Source: Pempheris klunzingeri
Taxonomy: Eukaryota > Chordata > Actinopteri > Acropomatiformes > Pempheridae
Length of the DNA stretch: 64,000 nucleotides
Direction of reading: 5' to 3'
Assembly: GCF_042242105.1 (NCBI RefSeq)
Contig: NC_092014.1
Span: forward strand, 1,361,374 to 1,425,373
Each line of letters begins with the position of its first letter. Position 1 is the stretch's first letter. Under the pieces are notes generated by a model. The model was given only the letters and a program-made list of their open reading frames with translations. It had not been told where the DNA came from and made no database searches. Positions 40,470 to 57,244 of this stretch are shown piece after piece. A program made the translations under genes and the position numbers.

Positions 40470-40761
40470 TGGAAACACAAACCACACAGATCACCAGGGA
40501 GTCTTTTACCAGGTACATTAATTCCTGGAAATAAAAGTTCCTGGAAATGTTGATGGAAAAGAGGCTTTAGTTTTGTATCAACACTGTTTGTAGCACTTCT
40601 ATATTTGTTCTACTGTGAACACTTGCACACTCATTTGTAGGTTTCTGATTTAATGCACTAGCAAACAGCGCAGTGTCAATGCTGAGGCGAGACACGGTTC
40701 AGCTCTACCACGAATCACATTTGTCTCAATGCAAAGATAACAAACAGCTCGCGTTCTTTGA

Positions 40762-40875
40762 CTCAAGATGTTCCGGGAATAACGGCTGATGACCCTGCAG
40801 CCTGCTCAATGGCACCGTTGGAGGTGCGACAGGCAGAAATGCCATGCAGGTAGAACTACCTTACCTGTGCTTACA
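40762..40875 (+). repeat. Upstream copy of retroelement terminal repeat
   Basis: Runs from CTCAAGATGTTCCGGGAATA to CCTGTGCTTACATCTAGT. It matches the 3' end of the element (43497-43647) except for an internal gap of about 30 bases after GGGAATAA and a few substitutions. Confidence 0.8.
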
Positions 40876-43496
40876 TCTAGTTTATCTGGTTTACTGAGAA
40901 GAGAGCAGTTGATGTCCAAGAAAGACTGGTTGACAGCAGGAAAGACTGCACCAGGGGTGGAGGGGCCAGTTACCCACTCCACATGCCCAGGTAGCGCTGG
41001 CTACTTGGACACCCAAGCTAACTACAAGCAGAATAAGAAGAAAACAGCCCATTGGTCCTCCGAGAGACGGGATGGAAGATGGACCAACAAGGACGGACAA
41101 AGGGCCAAAGGATCCTAAGACAATGCAGTTGTGGATGGTGCAACATAACAACTTATCATGGACTGCGTATCCACCAGGGGAAGACAAAGTGTGTTGGTAA
41201 CAGCCGGCCAGCTTGCACTGTGACAGCAGATCAGACAAAGAGGTATCATAGCCAGGTTGAGCACCAGTCTTACCAGCAGATCCCACAGCAGCAGCAGCAC
41301 ATCCCAAGGCAGGAGAGTAACACAGCAAGCACTGAGCCCACAAGAGGACTACCAGAGAAGTACGCCCAGTAACCCAAAGTCAAGTGGTCAAAGGCCAGCG
41401 ACAGAGATGCATGGAGAAACTTGGATGACAGCCTATGCACCACCCTTGAGAACTCGCTAAAAGGGAACATAACTTCAAAACTGAACATCATCGGCCACCT
41501 CATCCATGAGGAAAGGAGAAACCGATTTGGAGACATGCCCAAGAAGAGGCCTGTTCCTAAACAGAGCGTAAGACAAGAAAGGGAAATCTTCCAGTTGGCA
41601 AAAAGAGCAACGCCTTTTGAGGAAATCATGACTTCTTCCATGTACCATCATGCATCCAAAACCTAGTAGCAAAGTACTTCAACAACCTGCATGTCTGCTG
41701 CACAACGTGGGATGTCTCAACCGACTGGCACCGCCTCCAGAAGGGAATAGGAATGGGATGTTCCATCTCTCCCATCCGCTTCACGGCTGCATTTGAGATC
41801 CTCTTGATAGGCGGAAGTCAGATGGTCCGAGGGGTCAGATGTCAGACAGGCCAAAGACTCCCAGCCATATGGTGCTACATGGATGATTTCACCACCCTCC
41901 TCCAAACAGCAGCCTGCACATCCAGACTCCTTAAACGGCTGGAGGAGCTACTAGCATGGGCCCACATGAAGATGAATGACAACACCCTAATCACCGTGGA
42001 TGGTGAAAGAATCCCCCTACTGAGGGAAGAACCTGTGAGAAGCCTCGGTAGGCTGTACACGGCTGACCTCTCAGACAAGAACATGGCCTCAGCAGCCACA
42101 ACTCAACTCCAGGACGGCCTTCAAAAGATAGATCAGTGCTTCCTGCCAGGGAAATTCAAGGTGTTGTGCTACCAGTTTATGCTATACCATCGCCTAATGT
42201 GGCCCCTGAAACTGAGCGACATCACCATGACAAGGGTCCTGAAGCTGGAGGCAAAGGCCAACAACTTCATCCGAAAACGGCTTGGCCTTCCTCGATGCCT
42301 CTCCACCACGGCATTCTTTGGGAGAAACATCCTACAGCTTCCACTGCAGTCAATCAGCCTGAGGTACAAAAAGGAGAAGGTGAGGCTCCTTTTCGAGCTG
42401 AGAGACTCACCTGACCTGGCTATTCAAACTGCCAATCCCCAGGTTCGAACAGGACACAAGTGGCACGCATCCGAAGTAGTGGATCAGGCCATAGCTCGGT
42501 TAAAACACCAGGAGGTCGTTGGTTTCACGCAATCAGGTAGAACAGGCCTAGGGTGGGGAGTGGCGCCAAAGAAGGAGAGCAAGGATCTTGCCAAGATGGA
42601 TGAGGAAGGCTACAAGGTCACAGCCGTGAGCCAACAACATCATGGCAAATAGACCACGTGGGAGGCGGTGACCAACAGGACCATTACTTGGGCTGACATG
42701 TGGGGAACAGGTGAGACTGAGCTTCCGGATTAGAGCCACTTACGACACACTTCCCAGCCCCTGGAACCTCCTCACCTGGTATGGCTCAGAAGAACCCTGC
42801 CAACTCTGCAATTCCTCGAATCCAAACCTTAAGCACATCCTCTCTGGCTGCAAGACAGCACTGACACAGGGCAGGTACAGATGGCGGCATGATGAGGTCC
42901 TGCGCAAGCTTTCAGAGATCCTGGAGGCCCGTAGGCTGGAGGCAAATAAGACCAGCCCACCTACAGCAAAGAAGTGGATCCACTTAATCAGGCCAGGGAA
43001 TGAAGCGCAGCGCTGCACCAAGACCGATCAGTCCCTCTTGTCATTAGGAGGTGAGTGGTAGATGGTGGCTGACCTTGACCACCAGCTGAAATTCCCTGCA
43101 GAGATCTCCATGTCATCCCTCCGTCCAGACATCGTGCTGTGGTCAGTGCCTGCCAGGGTAGTCATCATGGTAGAGCTGACCGTTCCATGGGAAGAACAGA
43201 TGCATACGAGAGAAAGAAGGAGAAGTATGCAGAACTGTCAGCAACGTAGTCTCAAGCTGGGTGGAGACCTTTCACCTTCCCAGTGGAGGTCAGGTGTAGG
43301 GGGCTTCACCGGGACATCCATGCGGCGGCTCCTGAAAACCCTCGGAGTCACTGGTCCCAGAAGGAAGCAGGCTCTCCCAAGATGTTGCAGAGGAGACTGA
43401 GCTTCTGGCTCTGGCTCCAACGGAAGGACAAGGCGTAGGGAAAAGAGGGATCTTAAGCAGGCTGCAGGGGGCGTTAAGGAGACGCTGCTCCACCAC

Positions 43497-43647
43497 CTCG
43501 AGATGCTCCGGGAATAATGGAGCGAAACATCAGTGAAGGGTGGCTCCCGGCTGATGACCCTGCAGCCTGCTCAATGGCACCGTCGGAGGTGCGACAGGCA
43601 GAAATGTCATGCAGGTAGAACTACTTTACCTGTGCTTACATCTAGTG
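43497..43647 (+). repeat. Downstream copy of retroelement terminal repeat
   Basis: Runs from CTCGAGATGCTCCGGGAATA to CCTGTGCTTACATCTAGT. It is the longer partner of 40762-40875 and abuts TGGCTCAG, where homology to the downstream end of the other PYD module begins. Confidence 0.8.
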
Positions 43648-43727
43648 GCTCAGTTTGAAGTACATAATCAACAACACATTAAAAATATTATCTGGAAATA
43701 CAGAGAAAAGAAAAAAGTGAGACTGAC

Positions 43728-44660
43728 CTTGTGGTGGTGATCTGATGTCTGACAGGCTCTGCACCAGATCATGCCTGTTCATCCTCTCTAAAACCTTCTT
43801 GGTCACCTTCAGAGCTCCATCAGGCGTGTAGGTGTTCACCATCAGATCCACAGTGCCCCCCCTCTCTGCTCTCTCCAGCTGGGACATTCTGATGGGTTGG
43901 TAGCTTTCCAAGATGTCGGGCTGCCGCAGAAACCATTTGAATTCCTGTAATTCATGGTTGCTTAAATCCTCCAGAGTCTTCCAAAGGCCCTCTAGAGTGT
44001 TCCTGGCTGCCTGCTGAGATCAAACAGTGTTTTCAACCAATCAAATCAGAGCAGCAACAGGAAATCTGATCAACAACAGAGCCACCACTAGAGTCAATGG
44101 GCCTCATTCACCAACATCTTCCTCAGTTTTTACTGAAGCTTCATCTTAAGAAAAGTCTGCATCAGATTTATGATGTCCACAGTTACCAATTAACCTAATG
44201 TGCATGTCTTTGGATTGGGATGGGAGGAAGCCGGAGTACACAGAGAGAACCCACGCTAGCATGGGGAGAACATGCAAACTCCACACAGAAAGACTTCAGG
44301 CTCAAACCCGGGATTTGAATCCGGGACCTTCTTGCTGTGAGGCAACAGTGCTAACCACAGCACCACCAAGCTGCCTGTCCTCATGAACTGAAAACTTAAA
44401 ATGAAACTTACCCTGACATGGTCTTGAGCTGACTGTCTGAACTGAGAGACCACGCCAGAGAGCAAAGTGTTGACCTTCAAATCAGGTCTTGTGGTAAAAG
44501 CCTCTTTACACACTGGACACAGAAACCGGTCGTTAGTGTTCCAGTGTTCAGTGATGCAGTTCTTGCAGAAGTTGTCTCCACATGATGTGGTGACGGGAAC
44601 ATTGAGCACATCCAGACAGATGGAGCACAGAAACTGATCTTCAGATCTTGCAGCAGCCAT
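43728..44660 (-). CDS. Upstream duplicate RING-PYD module
   Basis: Two exons: 44412-44660 (83 codons, RING; ATG at 44658-44660) and 43728-44010 (94 codons plus one base, pyrin domain). Both are open and have good splice borders. They closely match the RING and PYD exons at 39893-40129 and 38926-39220. The RING reads CSIC, CGDNFCKNC, CPVC: the His ligand of C3HC4 is Asp here (codon GAC at 44574-44576, CAC in the other copy). The PYD exon ends with the same one-base phase, so it could splice to the NACHT exon directly or to the downstream RING exon. It could be an alternative start of the same gene, an extra N-terminal module or a relic; the sequence cannot decide. Confidence 0.7.
44180..44385. 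repeat. Dispersed fish repeat in the RING-PYD intron
   Basis: Contains AATGTGCATGTCTTTGGATT, GGGGAGAACATGCAAACTCC and CCGGGACCTTCTTGCTGTGA, the hallmark strings of a very common fish interspersed repeat. The family name is not assigned. It sits between GATGTCCACA and CTGTCCTCATGAACTG, exactly where the paralogous intron carries a different element (39411-39856). Confidence 0.7.
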
Positions 44661-44662
44661 GT

Positions 44663-47028
44663 CTGCACACAGAGGGAAAGAAAAGGTTATTTCCAAAATA
44701 GTTTAAAATTATATGTTTAGAAACAAAGGAGATGTCACACGTGTTCTTTTAAAGCTGGGGGCGGCAATTCTCTGTGCAGACAGAACAAACAGCTGATGAC
44801 TTTCAGTCAAAGAATGAAAAGCATTCAGGCTGTCAGACTCGATCCACGCTTCATTAGTCGTCTAACACGCCCTCGCTGATGTAAGTGTCGCTCTACTTGT
44901 CTACAATGATGGTCACTGCAGAGGTGAACACACAGACTGTTCGAGGCTTCACGGTCTGAACAGTGGAGCCTCAAAGCTGCATTCTCTCTAATGTCCAGCT
45001 CCAAACAGGAGATAATCACAAATATGTCACAGCTTGTTTTACTTCGGCAAGAAAACCCTTTTATATTCAGCCCATAAGCCCTGTTGTGTCTTCATACTGC
45101 ACATAATACACGTCACTGTTTTTATTTCCTTGACCTTTGAGCAGTTCTGTTGTTATCAGGCTCTTCTGACTTTAGTAGCTGCAGGAGCGAGTCTTATTAT
45201 ACTGAATGTGCCTTTAACCCCTTGTTGACTTGTCGAATTGGCCTCTGTGTCCCACTAATGCTGGTTGAAGCATATTCTGTGTAGACATTATATATATCTA
45301 TATCTATACATCTATCAGTGGGAAAGTTTGCTGTTACAGCAGCTCAAGGGGAAACAGACAAAAGTACACAGTTAAAGAAATAGAAAATTAAATAACAATA
45401 ATATAATATATACAGAGGAAAACCTATATACACAAAGAAACAATTATATACACAATAATTACAAAAAACAACATATACGTACATATATTCTATTCATATA
45501 TACATATACATTATATTACACTATTATTCTATTCTATTCTATATTCAAATTAACAACCTCCACTTAATTTAGCATCTGCTTGAATGCAAAAACACAAATC
45601 ATTTATTTTTTTATATATAATTGTAAATAAGTTCAGGCAGTGAGGGGTTCAATGTCTCACTGTTTACCATAAAATAGTAAACTGTGATTTTCTTCCTTGT
45701 TCTTTTCTAGTTCCGGAAAAGTTACACATCAGGAAGTTACACCCTAAACTATAACCTCTCCTCCGAAGGTTCTCCATTAATTAAAGGTGTGTAATCTTAC
45801 CTGAGTGAGGGGGGGGGACCTGTTCAAGTGTCGTCCAGGTGAAGTCTGACAAACTTTATTCTTCCGTCTGTGGACCAACTGCGACGTCACCAGCAACCGC
45901 CATTTCTTCTTCTACCGTCACAATTATTACGGATTCTTCGTCGTCGTCTTCTTCTTCTTCTACTACAATTACTACCACAACTTCTTCGTCGTCTTTTCTT
46001 CTTCTACCACCACCAAAGACGATCTATAACTTCTGATATATGTCGATATCTTCCAAACCGACTCGGCTACAACTACTACTACCACTACTACTACTGCTGG
46101 AAGTTTAGAACAGAGACGGTCACTTCCTGTCTCCGTGTCACGTGATTCTGCCTCCCTCAGCGCTCTATTTCCTTTATTATTACAATCATCATAATCATTA
46201 TTATTAAATTATTATCAGTAATAGTAGTAATATTGGTGGTAATATTTGTGCAACACATGAAAAAACAACAAAATAACTCACTTGGGACGTTCGACTGAAA
46301 ACATGTTTTTTTTTAAAAAAGACACAGGAAGGGATTTAAATAAAAACAGAAGAGGCAACTAATAATCAAACCAATACAACAAAGCCACGAGTAGGAGCAA
46401 CGACACATCATCACTAAAGTCTGCTTGATTTTTTTTTGTGATAGCAAAGAAAAACTATTTAAGATCACAAGCTCTGAATATATTATTATATTATATAATA
46501 TATTATTAAAGGAATTCTGATTCTGACGTTTAGCCATAGGAATGATGCCTTTTTACATCTAAATGAAATCTTTTGGACAGTGGGCACGACAAAAACAAAT
46601 GTTTTTTATTTTTCCAAAGAACCACAGGTCCACCTCAAATTTAAACCTTATGTTAAGAAATTCTGCCACCGGATAAACTTTACTGATACAGTTTTACTGA
46701 TACATCATGTAACCCTGAAGGACACCTTAATAATCTAATAAATCACTGACAAACCCATGTAGAGAAACAGCTTTCTTCAGGTCCAGAGAATGGTTGTAAA
46801 TGAGAAAAAGAAAATCCGACTGTTGAAAATCCATCAAATTAACATACACCATCTAAAAGTTTAACATTACATTGCAAATACTCTCAACACATATCCTGAT
46901 GAACAAAAAACACTTTACCTTTATTTATTGGATCACTTAAAAACCTCAGATTTCTCCGGATTGTAAATTCCGCAGAGTTTCTGTCAATAAAGATTCATTT
47001 GAAGGAAAACAAACGATCACCTGACCAC
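44663..47028. other. Divergent interval between NLR locus and gas8
   Basis: Presumed to hold the NLR 5' end. A minus-strand donor-like CACTCAGGTAAGATT near 45795-45810 could end a 5' UTR exon, and TCACGTGATT near 46139 looks promoter-like. The rest is AT-rich with TATATA stretches (45270-45550), a run of ACTACT (46065-46100) and no recognisable gene. Confidence 0.4.
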
Positions 47029-47055
47029 GTTGCCATGACAGCGACTCTTGTTTAC
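47029..47055 (+). promoter_or_regulatory. X-box plus forkhead site upstream of gas8
   Basis: GTTGCCATGACAGC (47029-47042) matches the RFX X-box palindrome at 12 of 14 positions, with a perfect first half-site. TGTTTAC (47049-47055) is a core forkhead site of the FOXJ1 type. They lie about 100-125 bases before the gas8 ATG. RFX and FOXJ1 are the known activators of motile-cilium genes, which fits gas8. Binding is inferred from motif and position. Confidence 0.6.
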
Positions 47056-47155
47056 ATGTAGCCGTTCTACATTGCGGCTAGCAAACCAGTTTCAACACTG
47101 AAAACTACCGTTTATTGACACGACCGACACCTGGGAGACTGCACGGTGTGTCACC

Positions 47156-54131
<6,976 letters not shown>

Positions 54132-54317
54132 GCTCCTCCAGGTGTCAGGTTTGCTCTCCTCTGCTCCGCCTGGACACTCTCCAACCAGGACTAGTCCACT
54201 TCTCTACCTTTAGATCATTTCCTCCAGATAAATGTCTCTCCGGTCCTTCAGCTGGAGTGGAGACATGTTTACCAAGTAAACTCTAAATCACAAAGATCAC
54301 TCGTGTTGTTAAACAGC

Positions 54318-54323
54318 AATAAA
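54318..54323 (+). terminator. Poly(A) signal, gas8
   Basis: AATAAA in CAGCAATAAACATG lies 187 bases after the gas8 stop. Confidence 0.55.
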
Positions 54324-54579
54324 CATGTTTTTGTCACATCACTCTTGACTCGAGACGTTTAACCTCTCAAACTGTGATTTTCTTTTGTTACCGTCGGCAA
54401 GCAGGTCATGTTTGTTTGTCCGGAAAACTACTGACTCGAGTAGTCAAGTGTGAGGAATGAACCATTAAACTTAGGAGCAAAATCCGTCTCAGGTACAAGC
54501 AGTAACGATAATAGACCACATTATTCCACCGCTGTCTGTGGCAAAGTGAGCGGTGTGGTGCGACTTAGCCTACAACAAC

Positions 54580-54980
54580 CCAGAAAAGTCCACTAAAAGA
54601 GCTTGTTTGATCCACTGACAGGCTCAGAGTGTTATTCTAAGTGTGTGACAGCATCATGGAAAGGATCCCTACAGAGAGAGACCTGGAAGATCCTTTTGGT
54701 TTAACCACAAACAGCACACACACCAGACTCCATTCACTAAAACAGGGATTTTAGAGAACAGAACACAGGAGCTGCTGCTCTGCTGCTGCCTCCATCAGTT
54801 AGTGTGTTTGAGTTATTATTTGTAACACAAACATCGTGTTGGATCCAAACCAACTGTGTAAAACACCAAAGTCACACAATAACACAAACACACTAACCGA
54901 TGGAGGCAGCAGCAGAGCAGCAGCTCCTGTGTCCTGTGAGGTAAAATGACCACTTTTAATAAATGGAGTTTGGTGAGCAA
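54580..54980. repeat. Foldback repeat family, copy 12
   Basis: Left inner arm, core and part of the right arm (CTCCTGTGTCCTGTGAGG) lie just downstream of gas8. Confidence 0.7.
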
Positions 54981-56214
54981 CAGAACTAGCATTCAAGTTT
55001 TTATTAGAAACTAAAGAAACCAATAGTTGGTGCTAGTTAGCAAATGTTAGCATGCTAACAAGCTGAATGAACACGATGAACACCAGCATCGTGGATGTAT
55101 GATAGGAAGGCTGCAGCTCAGCCCCGCTTCCACTTTGCGATTCGAGCTCCTCCGGCTGGAAACACGGTCAGCGTCTGCTCCCTGTCGTAGATTTTTAAGC
55201 CATCAGGGGTTCAATCTTTGCAAAACGTTTCCAAAGCCATTTATTTGCTGCGTGACGTCGCCGCGGTGGTACGAGCCTGTCACCAACACAGCTGGGCCAG
55301 AGGCATGATGGGACGGACGGCACGGTGCATATTCAGTGGGCCACATGACCTGGAAGACACTGGTTTGGCACCAGGCAAGCAAATAGGTGCTAAGGACGGT
55401 AAACGTGTATGTTAGCTATTAGCGCAGAGCCCCTCTCAGCTGTGCTAGCATGGCTGCAGACGTGAATTTGATTTCCCTCAAATTTTACTTTTACTAAGTT
55501 AACTTCACTTTAATTTGACAAAATATTCATTTTTTTTCTCTCCACATAATTTAATCTGTAAATCTGCCTCTGAAATCAGACAGAAACACAAAATACACTT
55601 TGTTCCAACTATCTACAGCGACAGTGTGACATTTTGGGACGTGGTTACTTCCTGAAGCGCCGATGTCACCTTGAGGTTGCCAGGCAACCAGCAGATACTC
55701 ACCAAGTAGAAATATGGAGTAAAATCACCTCCAGGAAACCACAAAGAGTCGGACAAACACGACATAACACGTTAGCCAGCGAGCCTCAGAGGTGGGCGCT
55801 TTTACCTTCCTGTGTCTTTATGCTAAGCTAAGCTAAGCTAGGATAAGCTATGCTAACATCTCCTGTCTGCAGCCTCATGTTTACCATACTGAGTGTATTC
55901 GTCAAACTATTCCTTTAACATCACTTTTTGTTCACCTGAACACAGAACAAACAGCCTGAGTGTCGTGGTACATTCCCTTTACTGACATTCAGTGTCAATA
56001 GTTCACATTGCATACAAGCACATCGTATAGAAAAACTATGCACATCAACATTTACATCTATTTACACACAGTATGGCTTATGAAGAAGCGGTCAGTGATT
56101 GGCTGTTTTTAAATCAGGCAGGAGTCCAAACCTGCTTCCTGCTCAAACGGCTGCTAACACAAGAGTGAAGGAAGACTTTAGGATGGGAAAACTGTGACAT
56201 ATTCTGGTTTCTAA
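54981..56214. other. gas8-kif16b convergent gap
   Basis: No gene recognised. The open frames at 55099-55415 and 55634-55831 have no domain or splice support. A short tandem AAGCTAAGCTA run is at about 55825-55850. Confidence 0.5.
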
Positions 56215-56775
56215 ATGACTGGGAGGTACAACATCACCTCAGCCTCACTAAAAGAGCTTGTTTGATCCACTGACAGGCTCAGAGTGTTATTCTAAGTGTG
56301 TGACAGCATCATGGAAAGGATCCCTACAGAGAGAGACCTGGAAGATCCTTTTGGTTTAACCACAAACAGCACACACACCAGACTACATTCACTAAAACAG
56401 GGATTTTAGAGAACAGGACACAGGAGCTGCTGCCTCCATCAGTTAGTTTGTTTGCATTATTGTGTGTTCCACAAATATTGTGTTGGATCTGAACTAAACC
56501 TTTAAATCTCCAAAGTCACACAATAACACAAACTACTTAGATGATGGAGGCAGCCGTAGATCAGCAGCTCCTGTGTCCTGTTCTCTAAAATCCCTGTTTT
56601 AGTGAATGTAGTCTGGTGTGTGTGCTGTTTGTGGTTAAACCAAAAGGATCTTCCAGGTCTCTCTCTGTAGGGATCCTTTCCATGATGCTGTCACACACTT
56701 AGAATAACACTCTGAGCCTGTCAGTGGATCAAACAAGCTCTTTTAGTGGACCTACTGTGATCAGGTGCCCCACCA
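56215..56775. repeat. Foldback repeat family, copy 13
   Basis: Both arms are intact from CTAAAAGAGCTTGTTTGATC (56248) to GATCAAACAAGCTCTTTTAG (56727), with a core of about 140 bases. Confidence 0.8.
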
Positions 56776-57244
56776 GTCATATGTTAATATAGAGCCTGGG
56801 TTAAAATCCCAGAGTTGTCATTTAATGTTTTATTCTATAGAATTGTGCCGCTGTCACTACATGAGAGAGTTAATAGAAACGTCACGGCTGTGCGTGGACA
56901 TTAGTTGTGTTTATTGCCAGAGTGACCATCAAGTGTTTCAATCATCAGCTGAGCGTGTGTGAAGGTTCTGCAGTACAAAGTTGTGTCCTTTCTCTAAATA
57001 TATAATGTGGAAGTGAAACTCTTGCTGCAGTTCCTACTTTATCCTGAATGCTAAAGTTTCTACAAGAGCTGAGCAGCACCCGGCAGGTTGGAGAGGAAAC
57101 TGACCTGCAGGTTTGTTTTTTTTTCCTTCTTTGACCTTCTGAGGTGATTCTCCCGAGCCGAGGCCCGGAGGAAAAGGCACCGAGCAGTTTTTAATGTTTT
57201 GGTTTTTCCAGCCCAAGCGCCGGCTCGGATGCTTCGCGGTGAAG

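Larger units (their letters stand above)
40762..43647 (+). mobile_element. Broken non-LTR retroelement with RLE endonuclease
   Basis: Fragments in order: a zinc-finger-like CSCGWCNITTYHGLRIHQG about 41120-41190; an N-terminal frame to 41666; a reverse-transcriptase fragment 41753-42652 with GCSISPIRF and the YMDD box at 41876-41887; a CCHC knuckle CQLC-x8-H-x4-C at 42798-42851; and a restriction-like endonuclease motif RPD-x14-E-x-T at 43122-43181. That order (RT, CCHC, RLE) is the R2/R4/Hero/NeSL type of non-LTR element. The first RT blocks are missing, the frame shifts between 41666 and 41753 and between 42652 and 42711, and an in-frame TAG at 43059-43061 splits the knuckle from the endonuclease. 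It cannot make a working protein as it stands. Confidence 0.8.

Noticed and set aside
41270-41641. Minus-strand open frames inside the retroelement (for example 40891-41641)
   Set aside because: They are shadows of the + strand retroelement coding sequence, which carries the recognisable RT and zinc motifs.
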